Source: Aurantiacibacter xanthus
GTDB lineage: Bacteria > Pseudomonadota > Alphaproteobacteria > Sphingomonadales > Sphingomonadaceae
DNA: 64,000 nucleotides
NCBI RefSeq assembly: GCF_003584015.1
Contig: NZ_QXFM01000066.1
Location: 62,001-126,000, forward strand
Direction: 5' to 3'
The position numbers and the translations under genes are program-made. The notes beneath the pieces are model-generated. The model did not search any database. It had not been told where the DNA came from and worked only from the letters and a program-made list of their open reading frames with translations. Shown one piece after another: positions 24,229 to 35,565 of the stretch. Positions within the stretch are counted from its first letter, which is position 1, and each line of letters opens with the position of its first letter.

Positions 24229-25458
24229 ATGGCCAAAATCAAGGTACTCAATCCGATCGTGGAGATCGACGGCGACGAGATGACGAAGATCATCTGGCAA
24301 TGGATCCGCGAACGGCTGATCCTGCCCTATCTCGACGTTGACCTGAAGTACTACGACCTCTCGGTCGAAAAGCGCGACGAGACCGACGACCAGATCACCA
24401 TCGACGCCGCCAACGCGATCAAGCAATATGGCGTCGGCGTGAAGTGCGCCACCATCACCCCCGACGAAGCGCGCGTCGAGGAATTCGATCTCAAGCAGAT
24501 GTGGCGCTCGCCCAACGGGACGATCCGCAACATCCTCGGCGGCACCATCTTCCGCGAACCGATCGTGATCGACAACGTGCCGCGCCTCGTGCCCGGCTGG
24601 ACCGACCCGATCGTGGTCGGCCGTCACGCTTTCGGCGACCAGTATCGCGCCACCGACACCCTGATCCCCGGCGCCGGCAAGCTGCGCATGGTGTTCGAGG
24701 GCGACAACGGCGAGAACATCGACCTGCTGGTCCACACCTTCGACCAGCCCGGCATCGCCGTCTCGATGTACAACCACGACGAATCGATCCGCGACTTCGC
24801 GCGCGCCAGCTTCAACTACGGCCTCGACCGTGGCTGGCCGGTGTACCTCTCGACCAAGAACACCATCATGAAAAAGTACGATGGCCGGTTCAAGGATCTG
24901 TTCCAGGAGGTGTTCGACACCGAGGGCTTCAAGGAGAAGTTCGAGGAAGCCAAGATCTTCTACGAACACCGCCTGATCGACGACATGGTTGCCGCCGCGC
25001 TCAAGTGGAGCGGCAAGTTCGTCTGGGCCTGCAAGAACTACGACGGCGACGTGCAGTCCGATATCGTGGCCCAGGGCTTCGGCTCGCTCGGCCTGATGAC
25101 CAGCGTGCTGATGACGCCCGATGGCAAGACCGTCGAAGCTGAAGCCGCCCACGGCACCGTCACCCGTCACTATCGCCAGCACCAGCAGGGCAAGGCGACC
25201 AGCACCAACCCGATCGCCTCGATCTTCGCCTGGACGCGCGGCCTGATCTATCGCGGCCGGTTCGACAACACGCCCGACGTGGTGGCCTTCGCCGAAACGC
25301 TGGAGCGCGTCTGCGTGAAGTGCGTGGAAGATGGCAAGATGACCAAGGATCTGGCGCTGCTGATCGGCCCGAACCAGAACTGGATGACCACCGAGCAGTT
25401 CTTCGAAGCCATCGTCGAAGGCCTCGAAGCCGAGATGAAGGCACAGGGTCTCGTCTGA
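24229..25458 (+). CDS. icd: NADP-dependent isocitrate dehydrogenase
   Basis: A 409-residue enzyme oxidising isocitrate to 2-oxoglutarate in the TCA cycle with production of NADPH. It belongs to the eukaryote-like type II homodimeric family common in alphaproteobacteria, starting [20 protein letters not shown]. The substrate motif [18 protein letters not shown] (Ser and Arg contacts), the metal-binding DDMVA and YDGDVQSD stretches and the NADP-binding [12 protein letters not shown] are present. It is preceded by AGACAGGGACAG and followed by a strong terminator, so it is probably monocistronic. Confidence 0.96.
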   Translation: MAKIKVLNPIVEIDGDEMTKIIWQWIRERLILPYLDVDLKYYDLSVEKRDETDDQITIDAANAIKQYGVGVKCATITPDEARVEEFDLKQMWRSPNGTIRNILGGTIFREPIVIDNVPRLVPGWTDPIVVGRHAFGDQYRATDTLIPGAGKLRMVFEGDNGENIDLLVHTFDQPGIAVSMYNHDESIRDFARASFNYGLDRGWPVYLSTKNTIMKKYDGRFKDLFQEVFDTEGFKEKFEEAKIFYEHRLIDDMVAAALKWSGKFVWACKNYDGDVQSDIVAQGFGSLGLMTSVLMTPDGKTVEAEAAHGTVTRHYRQHQQGKATSTNPIASIFAWTRGLIYRGRFDNTPDVVAFAETLERVCVKCVEDGKMTKDLALLIGPNQNWMTTEQFFEAIVEGLEAEMKAQGLV

Positions 25459-25507
25459 GGCTGCGGTGTCTCGCGGAACGGCCTGCCGACCGCGAAGTTA
25501 TCATGAA

Positions 25508-25539
25508 GGGGCGCGCGACGGCGGTCGCGCGCCCCTTTT
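25508..25539 (+). terminator. Rho-independent terminator of icd
   Basis: A 12-bp stem GGGGCGCGCGAC (25508-25519) / GTCGCGCGCCCC (25524-25535) with a four-base loop and TTTTC. It ends 19 bases before the next start codon. Confidence 0.85.
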
Positions 25540-25557
25540 CGTTGTACAGGAGATCGC

Positions 25558-27162
25558 ATGACCAAAGCCCGCCTCGAAGTCCGCGCCGCCGTTCCCGCCG
25601 ACGTCCGCCGCATCGCCGCCCTCGCCAAGCGCGTTTACGAGGACTTCGTGCCCTATACGCAGGGCGAAATTCGCGGGCAGATCAACAACTACCCCGAGGG
25701 ATGCTTCGTCGCCGTGCTCGACGACAAGCTGGTCGGCTATTGCGCCACCATGCGCATCGGCGGCGAAAAGGCGCTGCGTCCACATACCTGGGACGAGATC
25801 ACCGGCAACGGCTACGGCAGCCGCCACGAGGCCACGGGCGACTGGCTCTACGGCTACGAAATGTGCGTCGATCCCAAGGTGCGCGGCACCCGGATCGGAC
25901 GGCGGCTCTATGAAGAGCGCCGGTTCCTTGCCGAGCAGCTCGAACTGAAGGGGATCGTCTTTGCCGGGCGCATGCCCAACCTGCAACGAAGCTGGCGGCG
26001 GGTGGAGAGCGCAGAGGACTATCTCGACAAGGTCGTGGCGGGCAAGATCCACGATCCGGTGCTCCGCTTCCAGCTCGCCAACGGGTTCGAACCGCTGGCG
26101 GTGCTGCCCGGCTATCTCCCCGAGGACCGGCGCAGCCGCGGCAATGCGGTGCAGATGGTCTGGCGCAACCCCTTCGTCGATCAGGAGGCGAGCGCACAGC
26201 TTTCGGTGCCGCGCGGGATCGAGAACGTCCGCATCGCCGCCTGCCAGTTGCAGGCCCGCGCGGTGAAGGACTTTGACGAGTTCATCCGTCAGGTGCGCTA
26301 TTTCGTCGATGTCGCAAGTGATTATGAGGCGGACTTCATCCTGTTTCCCGAGCTGTTCACGCTGATGCTGCTGAGCGCCGAGGAGGAGGAGCTGTCCCCG
26401 CTCGAAAGCATCGAGCTGCTCTCGCGCTACACCCCGCGCATTCGCGACACGCTGTCGGAGATGGCGCTCAAGTTCAACATCAACATCATCGGCGGCTCGC
26501 ACCCCACGCGGATGGACGACGGCGACATCCACAATATCGCCATCGTGTGCCTGCGCGACGGTTCGATTCACGAGCGCGAGAAGATTCACCCCACCCCCAA
26601 CGAGGCCTATTGGTGGAACATCAAGGGCGGCGATTCGATCGACGTCATCCAGACCGACTGCGGCCCGATCGGCATCCAGATCTGCTACGACAGCGAGTTC
26701 CCCGAATTGTCGCGCCGTCTGGTCGACCAGGGCGCGCGGATCATCTTCGTGCCGTTCTGCACCGACAGCCGGCAGGGTTACATGCGCGTGCGCTATTGCG
26801 CCGCAGCGCGGGCCATCGAGAACCAGTGCTTCGTGGTGATGGCGGGCAATGTCGGCAACCTGCCCAATGTCGGCAACATGGACATCCAGTATGCCCAGAG
26901 CTGCATTCTGACCCCCTGCGACTTCCCCTTCGCCCGCGATGGCATTGCCGCCGAGGCAAGCGAGAACGTCGAGACGCTGACGATCAGCGACGTGAACCTT
27001 GCCGACCTGTCATGGGCCCGCGCCGAGGGCACGGTGCGCAACCTCGCCGACCGGCGGCACGACCTCTACCGCATCGAGTGGAACGAGGACGGCGGCTCTG
27101 CGGGTGCGGGGGAGGTGCAAGGCCCCGCCCCGCGTCGTGGCCATGGCCCCGGCGGCGGCTGA
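25558..27162 (+). CDS. GNAT acetyltransferase fused to carbon-nitrogen hydrolase
   Basis: A 534-residue two-domain protein. Residues 1 to about 210 form a GNAT N-acetyltransferase (motif A region DPKVRGTRIGRRLYEER binds acetyl-CoA). From about residue 222 comes a nitrilase-superfamily amidohydrolase with the complete Glu-Lys-Cys triad: LFPELFT, REKIHP and QICYDSEFPE. This fusion is recurrent in bacteria, but its physiological substrate is not established to my knowledge. The two activities suggest acylation and deamidation in one amino-nitrogen pathway (inference). Its stop codon directly abuts the stop of the convergent putP. Confidence 0.92.
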   Translation: MTKARLEVRAAVPADVRRIAALAKRVYEDFVPYTQGEIRGQINNYPEGCFVAVLDDKLVGYCATMRIGGEKALRPHTWDEITGNGYGSRHEATGDWLYGYEMCVDPKVRGTRIGRRLYEERRFLAEQLELKGIVFAGRMPNLQRSWRRVESAEDYLDKVVAGKIHDPVLRFQLANGFEPLAVLPGYLPEDRRSRGNAVQMVWRNPFVDQEASAQLSVPRGIENVRIAACQLQARAVKDFDEFIRQVRYFVDVASDYEADFILFPELFTLMLLSAEEEELSPLESIELLSRYTPRIRDTLSEMALKFNINIIGGSHPTRMDDGDIHNIAIVCLRDGSIHEREKIHPTPNEAYWWNIKGGDSIDVIQTDCGPIGIQICYDSEFPELSRRLVDQGARIIFVPFCTDSRQGYMRVRYCAAARAIENQCFVVMAGNVGNLPNVGNMDIQYAQSCILTPCDFPFARDGIAAEASENVETLTISDVNLADLSWARAEGTVRNLADRRHDLYRIEWNEDGGSAGAGEVQGPAPRRGHGPGGG

Positions 27163-28617
27163 TCAGGCGGAGGCGGCTGCTGATTCCTTTGCGGTCGCCT
27201 TGCTCACCAGCCAGATCGCCAGCCATGCGGCGGCAAAGCCGGGGATAATTTCGTAGATCCCGGTCGCCTCAGCGGCCCCGGTGAATATCCATGCGACGAC
27301 CACCACGGTGCCCGTCACCAGACCGGCCAGAGCGCCCGCACCCGTCATCCTGCGCCAGACCAGCGACAGGATGATCAGCGGGCCGAAGGCAGCGCCAAAC
27401 CCGGCCCAGGCGTTGGAGACGAGGCCGAGCACCTCGCTCTCGGGATCGGCGGCAATGACGATTGCGGCAATCGACACCAGCAGCACGCAGATGCGCCCGA
27501 CGTTGACCATCTCGCGCTCGCTCGCCTGCTTGCGCAGGAACAGGCGATAGAAGTCCTCGGTCAGCGAGCTGGAGCTGACCAGCAGCTGCGAACTGATCGT
27601 GCTCATGATCGCCGCCAACAGCGCCGCGAGCAGGAAGCCGGTAATGAACGGGTGGAACAGCGTGTTCGCCAGCAGGATGAAGATCGTCTCGGGATCGGCC
27701 AGCTCGATGCCGGGATGCAGCTCGACATGGGCGCGGCCCACCAGCCCGACGCCAAGCGCGCCGATCAGCGCCACCAACATCCAGCTCATCCCGATGTTGC
27801 GCGCGGTTTTGATGCCCCCCTCGCGCACCGCCATGAACCGCACGATGATATGCGGCTGACCGAAATAGCCCAGCCCCCAGGCGATGGCAGAGAGGAAGCC
27901 GATGGCCGACAACCCGCCAAACCAACTGAGAAAGTTCGGATCGACATCGCGCAGCGTTGTGGCAACCGTGCCAACGCCGTCGTCAAGCAGCACCACCAGC
28001 GGCATCAGCACCAGCGCCACCACCATGATGCAACCCTGCACGAAATCGGTCAGGCTCACCGCGAGAAAGCCGCCGACCATGGTATAGGCAAGCACCACCC
28101 CGGCGGTGAGCACAACGCCGGCCATATAGGGGCTCATGCCAAGAAGCGGCTGATCGAGAAAGCTCGCCTCGAACAGCTTGCCACCGCCGACCAGCCCTGC
28201 CGCGCTGTAGACCGAGAAGAACAGCACCACGATCAGCGCCGACACCACCCGCAGCGCGGTCGCCTTGTCGGGGAAGCGGTTGGCAAGGAATTGCGGGATC
28301 GTCAGCGAATTGCCGTAAGACACGGTCTGTTCACGCAGGCGCGGTGCCACGATCATCCAGTTGGCCAGAGCCCCCACAAACAGCCCGATCCCGATCCACG
28401 CCTCGACCAGGCCGGAAACATACAGCGCGCCCGGCAACCCCAGCAGCAGCCAGCCCGACATATCGGAGGCACCGGCCGACAATGCCGCCACGGCTGGAGG
28501 CAGATTGCGCCCGCCGAGCAGGTATCCTTCGGAATCTTCGGTCGATTTGCGCCAGGCGTAGAGCCCGATGGCAATCATGAGAACAAAGTAGAGGGCGAGC
28601 GAAATGAGGGTCGGCAT
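27163..28617 (-). CDS. putP: Sodium/proline symporter
   Basis: A 485-residue sodium:solute symporter (SSF family) with about 13 transmembrane helices in the inner membrane. GGRNLPPAVAALSAGASDMSG (the sodium-site region of TM2) and the downstream GYFGQPHIIVRFMAVRE match PutP-type proline carriers. It imports proline driven by the Na+ gradient for catabolism or osmoprotection. The ATG at 28617 (MPTLISLALYF) has AGGGGG at suitable spacing; the upstream in-frame ATG at 28623 is possible. No putA lies nearby. Confidence 0.9.
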   Translation of the reverse strand: MPTLISLALYFVLMIAIGLYAWRKSTEDSEGYLLGGRNLPPAVAALSAGASDMSGWLLLGLPGALYVSGLVEAWIGIGLFVGALANWMIVAPRLREQTVSYGNSLTIPQFLANRFPDKATALRVVSALIVVLFFSVYSAAGLVGGGKLFEASFLDQPLLGMSPYMAGVVLTAGVVLAYTMVGGFLAVSLTDFVQGCIMVVALVLMPLVVLLDDGVGTVATTLRDVDPNFLSWFGGLSAIGFLSAIAWGLGYFGQPHIIVRFMAVREGGIKTARNIGMSWMLVALIGALGVGLVGRAHVELHPGIELADPETIFILLANTLFHPFITGFLLAALLAAIMSTISSQLLVSSSSLTEDFYRLFLRKQASEREMVNVGRICVLLVSIAAIVIAADPESEVLGLVSNAWAGFGAAFGPLIILSLVWRRMTGAGALAGLVTGTVVVVAWIFTGAAEATGIYEIIPGFAAAWLAIWLVSKATAKESAAASA

Positions 28618-28754
28618 CTCCATGCCCCCTGACATACGGATGCTCAGCAGCTTGTCACCCTTTCCGACCAAATTCGTCAGGAAACTGCGTCTTTGTGCGC
28701 TTTATCGTAATATTATCGTTGTCCTGCGATGCACTTTTGTCGATAACCGGCACC

Positions 28755-30527
28755 ATGCATGCATCCGCCCACCTGTCACCAATGATGTCCAATGCACTGG
28801 TGATCCTTGGAGCGGCGGGAATAGTCATCCCTCTGTTTGCCCGCTTTCGGATCACCCCGATCATCGGGTTCATCCTCGTTGGCCTGCTGGTCGGCCCCTA
28901 TGGGCTGGGCCGCATGGTGGCGGACTATCCCTGGCTCACGCACATCACCATTTCCGAGCCGGAGGGCCTCGAACCGTTTGCCGAGTTCGGCATCATCCTG
29001 CTGCTGTTCACCATCGGGCTGGAGCTGAGCTTCAAGCGTCTGTGGCAGTTGCGCAAGCTGGTGTTCGGGCTGGGCGCGCTGGAAATCATGGTGATCGGCG
29101 CGCTGATAACCGCGATCCTCTATTACACCGGGCAATACTGGACCGGCGCGCTGGCATTGGGCCTTGCCCTCGCCTTTTCCTCCACCGCGCTGGTGCTGCC
29201 GATCTCGGGCACCACCTCGGCGGTGGGCCGCGCGGCGCTTTCGATGCTGTTGTTCGAAGACATCATGATCGTGCCGGTGATCTTCCTGCTCGGCGCGCTT
29301 GCCCCCTATGCCGATGCGGACGGGATGGCCGGCCTGCTGTCGACCCTCTGGCAGGGCCTGTTCGTGGTGCTCATCATGATGGTCGGCGGACGGTTGGTGC
29401 TGCCACGCCTGTTCGCGCAGGCCGCGCGCACCAAGAGCCCGGAGATCTTCCTCGCCGCCTCGCTGCTGGTGGTGATCGGAGCAAGCCTTGCCACCACCGC
29501 GGTCGGCCTGTCACCGATCGTGGGCGCGCTGATCGCCGGGCTGCTGATCGCCGAAACCGAGTATCACAGCGAGGTCGAGGGGATGATGGAGCCGTTCAAG
29601 GGCCTTGCCCTCGGCGTGTTCCTGCTCACCGTCGGCATGGGGATCGACTTCTCGATGGTGTGGGACAACCTCGGCACTATCGCGTTGGCGGTGGTCGGCG
29701 TGCTCCTGCTCAAGGCCGTGGTGACCGGCGTGCTGCTGCGGTTCATGGGCGCCCGGCGCAGCACCTCGGTGGAAACGGGCATCCTCATGGCGAGCCCCTC
29801 GGAGACCACGCTGATCGTGCTGACCGCCGCCACCAGTGCAGCGCTGGTGAGCCGGGAAGTGGGTCAGTTCTGGCAAACCGTGACCGCGATTGGCCTCACC
29901 ATCACCCCGCTGCTGGCTCTGCTCGGCAAGAACCTTGCAGGACGGATGGACCCCGCCCCGACGCTGGAAGAAGTCGACGAGAACCCGCGTGCGCCGCATG
30001 TGGTGGTGATCGGCCTCGGGCGTGTCGGGCGGCTGGTGGCGCAGATGCTGGCGCGGCACGAGAAGGCCTACATCGCCATCGATTCCAATGCCGATCTGGT
30101 CGAGGATGCGCGGCGCGACGGCTATGTCGCGATCTATGGCAATGCGATGCGTGCCGACGTGCTCAACAAGATGGGCATCGCCAGCGCGCCCGCCGTGATC
30201 CTGACCATGGACGAACACGTGCTGGCCCAGCAGCTCGTCCGCAAACTGCGCCAGCAGTACCCCGACCTGCCGATCATCGCCCGCGCACGCGACAGCGTGC
30301 ACGCGGCCGAACTCTATCGCAGCGGCGCGACCACCGCGGTGCCCGAAACGCTCGAAAGCTCGCTCCAGCTATCCGAAGCGGCGCTGGTCGATCTTGGCGT
30401 GCCGATGGGACCGGTGATCGCCTCGATCCACGAAAAGCGCGACGAAATGCGCGAGAAAATCCAGCGCGGGGCCGACCTCGCCGAAAAGCCGAAGCTGCGC
30501 ACCAGCACCGCCGAAGTCGCATCCTGA
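28755..30527 (+). CDS. Kef-type monovalent cation:proton antiporter with TrkA-N domain
   Basis: A 590-residue protein: residues 1 to about 400 are a Na+/H+ exchanger-type CPA2 membrane domain with some 12 helices (PIIGFILVGLLVGPYG, FSSTALVLPI). This is followed by a cytoplasmic RCK/TrkA-N Rossmann domain (VVVIGLGRVGRLVAQ, AIDSNADLVEDARRDG) that gates transport by nucleotide or thiol ligands. KefB/KefC relatives export K+ in exchange for protons during electrophile stress. The start at 28755 (MHASAHLS) is chosen over an upstream frame extension; MSNALVIL at 28785 is an alternative. It is divergent from putP, with 137 bases between. Confidence 0.88.
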   Translation: MHASAHLSPMMSNALVILGAAGIVIPLFARFRITPIIGFILVGLLVGPYGLGRMVADYPWLTHITISEPEGLEPFAEFGIILLLFTIGLELSFKRLWQLRKLVFGLGALEIMVIGALITAILYYTGQYWTGALALGLALAFSSTALVLPISGTTSAVGRAALSMLLFEDIMIVPVIFLLGALAPYADADGMAGLLSTLWQGLFVVLIMMVGGRLVLPRLFAQAARTKSPEIFLAASLLVVIGASLATTAVGLSPIVGALIAGLLIAETEYHSEVEGMMEPFKGLALGVFLLTVGMGIDFSMVWDNLGTIALAVVGVLLLKAVVTGVLLRFMGARRSTSVETGILMASPSETTLIVLTAATSAALVSREVGQFWQTVTAIGLTITPLLALLGKNLAGRMDPAPTLEEVDENPRAPHVVVIGLGRVGRLVAQMLARHEKAYIAIDSNADLVEDARRDGYVAIYGNAMRADVLNKMGIASAPAVILTMDEHVLAQQLVRKLRQQYPDLPIIARARDSVHAAELYRSGATTAVPETLESSLQLSEAALVDLGVPMGPVIASIHEKRDEMREKIQRGADLAEKPKLRTSTAEVAS

Positions 30528-30555
30528 CGACGCGGCTTCGGCGCGCCGTTATGCG

Positions 30556-33219
30556 TTAGCCCGCGATCAGCGCACGCACGGCGGCGATGGCATCATCGGC
30601 CTTGTCGCCGTCGGGTCCGCCGCCCTGCGCCATATCAGGACGGCCACCGCCGCCCTTGCCGCCCAGCGCTTCCACGCCCGCACGCACCAGGTCGACGGCG
30701 CTGAAACGCCCGGTCAGATCATCGGTGACGGCAGCGGCGAAGGCAGCCTTGCCCTCGTTCACCGCGCAGATTGCCGCGATCCCCGAGCCCATGCGGCCCT
30801 TGGCTTCATCGAGCAGGCCGCGCAGTTCCTTGGGGTTCATGCCGTGCAGGACCTGCCCCGAGAAGGCGACGCCGCCGATATCCTCATCCGCCGCCGGAGC
30901 CGCGCCGCCAGCACCGCCGCCGCCCAAGGCCAGCTGCTTCCTGGCATCGGCCAGTTCGCGCTCAAGCCGCTTGCGCTCGTCAACCAGCGCCGCGACCCGT
31001 TCTTCGACCTCCTCAGGTGAGGTGCGTAGCGTGGCAGCAACAGACTTCAGCGCCTCCTCGCGGCCCACGACCCACTGGCGTGCGGCCTCGCCGGTCAGCG
31101 CCTCGATCCGGCGCACGCCCGAAGATACAGCGCTTTCGGACACGATGCGGAACAGCGCGATGTCGCCGGTGGCGCGCACGTGGGTGCCGCCGCACAGCTC
31201 CACCGAATAGGTCCGCCCAGAGCCGCCGAAGTTGTCCTGCCCCATCGAGAGCACGCGCACTTCCTCGCCGTACTTCTCGCCGAACAGCGCCATGGCCCCG
31301 GCCTCGATGGCCTCGTCCGGGCTCATCAGGCGGGTGGAGACCTCGTTGTTGGCGCGGATCTGCGCGTTCACCTCGGCCTCGATCGCGGCGATATCCTCGC
31401 CAGTGAGCGGCTTGGGGTGCGAGAAGTCGAACCGCAGCCGGTCCGCCGCCACCAGCGAGCCTTTCTGCGTGACATGGTCGCCGAGCAGGTTGCGCAGCGC
31501 CGCATGCACCAGGTGCGTGGCCGAGTGATTGGCGCGAATGGCAGCGCGGCGCGCGGCATCGACCGCGAGGTGCACCGTGTCGCCCACGCTGATTTGTCCG
31601 GCCTCGATGGTGCCGTGCATCGCATGCAGACGCCCAAGCGGCTTCGACGTATCGGTGATCGTAATCTTGAGCCGGTTGTCCCCGGTGACGATACCCGCAT
31701 CGCCAGCCTGACCGCCGCTCTCACCATAGAACGGGGTCTGGTTGGTGAGCAAGATCACCTCCTGCCCGGCATCGGCGCTGGCAACTTCCTTGCCGTCAAC
31801 CACCAGCGCGACCACCCGGCCCTCGCCCTTTTCTGAGGTGTAGCCGGTGAACTCGGTCGCGCCTTCGCGCTCGACCACATCGAACCAGACCTCGCTGTCG
31901 GCCGCCGCGCCCGAGCCCTTCCACGCCGCCCGCGCTGCCGCCTTCTGCTGGGCCATGGCCGTATCGAAGCCCTCGCGGTCGACGCCGATGCCGCGCGAAC
32001 GCAGGGCATCTTCGGTCAGATCGTAGGGGAAGCCATAGGTGTCGTAGAGCTTGAAGGCCGCCTCGCCGGGGAGGTCCGCGCCCTCGCCCAGCGTGGCCAC
32101 TTCATCATCGAGCAGGCGCAGACCCTTTTCGAGCGTCTGCCGGAAGCGGGTTTCCTCGCGTTCGAGCACCTCGGTGATGAGCGGCTGCGCGCGCGCCAGT
32201 TCGGGGTAAGCCTGCCCCATTTCGGTGACGAGCGCAGGCACGAGACGGTGCATCAGCGGACGGTCGGCCCCCAGCAGGTGCGCATGACGCATGGCGCGGC
32301 GCATGATCCGGCGCAGGACATAACCACGGCCCTCGTTCGAGGGCAACACGCCGTCGGCAATCAGGAAGCTGGTCGAACGCAGGTGATCGGCGATCACCCG
32401 GTGGCTGGCAATCTGCTCGCCCTCGGCCTTGGCCTTCACGAGGTCTTCGCTCGCTTCGATCAGCGCGCGGAAGGTGTCGGTCTCGAACACGTTGTGCACG
32501 CCCTGCAGCACGGTCGAAATGCGTTCGAGGCCCATGCCGGTGTCGATTGACGGGCGCGGCAGGTCGCCGACAATCGCGTCGGCTTCCTGGATGTGCTGCA
32601 TGAACACGAGATTCCAGATCTCGACGAAGCGGTCGCCATCCTCGTCGGGCGATCCGGGCGGGCCACCGGCGACCGAAGGGCCGTGATCCCAGAAGATTTC
32701 CGAACAGGGGCCGCAGGGGCCGTCCGAGCCCATGGCCCAGAAGTTGTCCTTGGTGGCGATGCGGATGATCCGCTCGTCGGGCAGCCCGGCGATCTTGCGC
32801 CACAGGTCGGCGGCCTGATCGTCGGTGTGATAGACCGTGACGCTCAGCCGCTCGGGATCGAGGCCCAGTTCGCGCGTGACCATGCCCCAGGCCAGTTCGA
32901 TCGCGCGTTCCTTGAAATAGTCGCCGAAGCTGAAGTTGCCGAGCATCTCGAACAGCGTGAGATGGCGCGCGGTGTAGCCGACGTTATCGAGATCGTTGTG
33001 CTTGCCCCCGGCGCGTACGCACTTCTGACTGCTGGTGGCGCGCGGTGCAGGCGGCGTTTCGAGCCCGGTGAACACGTTCTTGAACGGCACCATCCCCGCG
33101 TTGACGAACATCAACGAGGGATCGTTGTAGGGAACCAGCGGTGCCGAAGGCACAACCGTGTGATCGTTGGCCGCGAAATAGTCGAGAAATGCGCGGCGAA
33201 TGTCGTTGGTCGAGTGCAT
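30556..33219 (-). CDS. alaS: Alanyl-tRNA synthetase
   Basis: An 887-residue class II aminoacyl-tRNA synthetase charging tRNA-Ala. The N-terminal catalytic core ([34 protein letters not shown]) is followed by the tRNA-recognition region. The editing domain has the zinc ligands HSATH and CGGTH, and the C-terminal oligomerisation (C-Ala) region ends [13 protein letters not shown]. Length is standard. It shares its direction with the methyltransferase and recA genes upstream. It ends 28 bases from the convergent antiporter gene. Confidence 0.97.
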   Translation of the reverse strand: MHSTNDIRRAFLDYFAANDHTVVPSAPLVPYNDPSLMFVNAGMVPFKNVFTGLETPPAPRATSSQKCVRAGGKHNDLDNVGYTARHLTLFEMLGNFSFGDYFKERAIELAWGMVTRELGLDPERLSVTVYHTDDQAADLWRKIAGLPDERIIRIATKDNFWAMGSDGPCGPCSEIFWDHGPSVAGGPPGSPDEDGDRFVEIWNLVFMQHIQEADAIVGDLPRPSIDTGMGLERISTVLQGVHNVFETDTFRALIEASEDLVKAKAEGEQIASHRVIADHLRSTSFLIADGVLPSNEGRGYVLRRIMRRAMRHAHLLGADRPLMHRLVPALVTEMGQAYPELARAQPLITEVLEREETRFRQTLEKGLRLLDDEVATLGEGADLPGEAAFKLYDTYGFPYDLTEDALRSRGIGVDREGFDTAMAQQKAAARAAWKGSGAAADSEVWFDVVEREGATEFTGYTSEKGEGRVVALVVDGKEVASADAGQEVILLTNQTPFYGESGGQAGDAGIVTGDNRLKITITDTSKPLGRLHAMHGTIEAGQISVGDTVHLAVDAARRAAIRANHSATHLVHAALRNLLGDHVTQKGSLVAADRLRFDFSHPKPLTGEDIAAIEAEVNAQIRANNEVSTRLMSPDEAIEAGAMALFGEKYGEEVRVLSMGQDNFGGSGRTYSVELCGGTHVRATGDIALFRIVSESAVSSGVRRIEALTGEAARQWVVGREEALKSVAATLRTSPEEVEERVAALVDERKRLERELADARKQLALGGGGAGGAAPAADEDIGGVAFSGQVLHGMNPKELRGLLDEAKGRMGSGIAAICAVNEGKAAFAAAVTDDLTGRFSAVDLVRAGVEALGGKGGGGRPDMAQGGGPDGDKADDAIAAVRALIAG

Positions 33220-33310
33220 CGCGCCGAATTAGGGCCTGTTCGCCTGCTCGACAAGCATGTTACGCGCACAATGGACAGGCATCGTTAACGCCTGCCCCGC
33301 TCCGGCACTG

Positions 33311-34132
33311 CTACCCGCGTTTTGCCGTGACCACCCAGGCCGCCGCCGGCAGCGATACGATGCCTTCCCGGCAGTTGCGTTCGGATAGCGCATCGAGCCT
33401 GGCAAAGAACGTCTGACGCTCATGCTCATCGAGTTCGCCGAGCGCTCTTGCAGCGGGACCGATGGCGCAGAAGTAGTCGCGCGCATCGGCCACCGGATTT
33501 TCACCGCCGCCGACGATCATCGGAAAATCGACCGGCGCGAAGTTTATCTCGGTCCACCCACTCGCGGACAGAATCTGCTCGACATAGGACGCATCGGCAA
33601 AGGCGAAGGGGCCGGGCGCACGCGGGTCGGGCGATTGCGGCGACGACGGCAGGAGCCGTGCAACCTCGGTCATGAACGGATTGAGCGAGGGCGCGCGAAA
33701 GCACGAGAACAAGAGCTTGGCCGAAGGCGCAGCGACGGCCGCAAGGTTAGCAAAAGCACCCACCGGATCGTCAAAAAACATCACGCCGTGCCGCGACACA
33801 ATCTGATCGGGCACAAAATCATCGTCGGGCTTCCAGGTCGCGGCATCGGCGCAGACGAAGGCGACGTTGTTAAACCGCTCCGCGCGGGTCTGCGCGGCCT
33901 CGACCAGCTGGGGCGAAATGTCGATGCCGCGCACCTCGACACCGGAACGGTTGCGCACGATGGCCAGCGACAGTTCCCCGGCCCCGCAGCCAATATCGAG
34001 CACTTGCCGATAATTCAGGCCGCGCAGGCGGGTGAGCAGGCTTTCGGTGAGAACGCCGAAGCTACGGTCGGTCCGGCGCCAGTTGTCGGCCCAACTCGCG
34101 CCCTGGCTTCCCTGCCATGCAATCTTGTCCAA
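33311..34132 (-). CDS. Class I SAM-dependent methyltransferase
   Basis: A Rossmann-fold methyltransferase: VLDIGCGAGELSLAIV (SAM-binding motif I), an acidic end of strand 2 (VRGIDISPQLVEAA) and VCADAATW. The substrate is unknown. The frame is open much further upstream, but the residues before the segment LDKIAWQG are not protein-like. A TTG start at 34132 is proposed, giving 273 residues; this start is uncertain. The gene lies between recA and alaS in the same direction. Confidence 0.8.
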   Translation of the reverse strand: MDKIAWQGSQGASWADNWRRTDRSFGVLTESLLTRLRGLNYRQVLDIGCGAGELSLAIVRNRSGVEVRGIDISPQLVEAAQTRAERFNNVAFVCADAATWKPDDDFVPDQIVSRHGVMFFDDPVGAFANLAAVAAPSAKLLFSCFRAPSLNPFMTEVARLLPSSPQSPDPRAPGPFAFADASYVEQILSASGWTEINFAPVDFPMIVGGGENPVADARDYFCAIGPAARALGELDEHERQTFFARLDALSERNCREGIVSLPAAAWVVTAKRG

Positions 34133-34362
34133 ATGCCCTGCCTCTATCTGATGGCCCGGTTGTGGGGTGGGCCCACATTCCCTGCCCCTTGTGCAAGCGA
34201 ACCATGCACCCAAAAGCCAGCATGGCTCAAGTGCGTGACAGTGCGAATAGAAAACAGCGCGAATGCGAAGAAGCCGACGCTCAGGCACTGGGCAAGTACC
34301 ACGGCGTCGGCTCCGGTTCGCAAGGGGGGCGGCCTGCGTTGCTGCCCGGCCCTTCTTGAGGA

Positions 34363-35430
<1,068 letters not shown>

Positions 35431-35505
35431 GACACGGTCTCCGCTCTGTCGCTAGGGCCTGATGCCCTTCGTCCACGAGACCTGTGTACGCACTTTGTTC
35501 CATGA

Positions 35506-35520
35506 GAACAAGAGTGGAAC
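35506..35520 (-). promoter_or_regulatory. LexA (SOS) box of recA
   Basis: GAAC-AAGAGTG-GAAC, exactly the direct-repeat GAAC-N7-GAAC operator of alphaproteobacterial LexA, 76 bases upstream of the recA start. Confidence 0.85.
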
Positions 35521-35565
35521 ATAGAATTTCCTACATTTATCCTGTCAGCCCCGCAAAACGCAGGA

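Noticed and set aside
28604-30559. 651-codon plus-strand frame overlapping the antiporter gene in another frame
   Set aside because: The antiporter frame has transmembrane and TrkA-N motifs; this one is Arg/Pro/Ala-rich with no domain.
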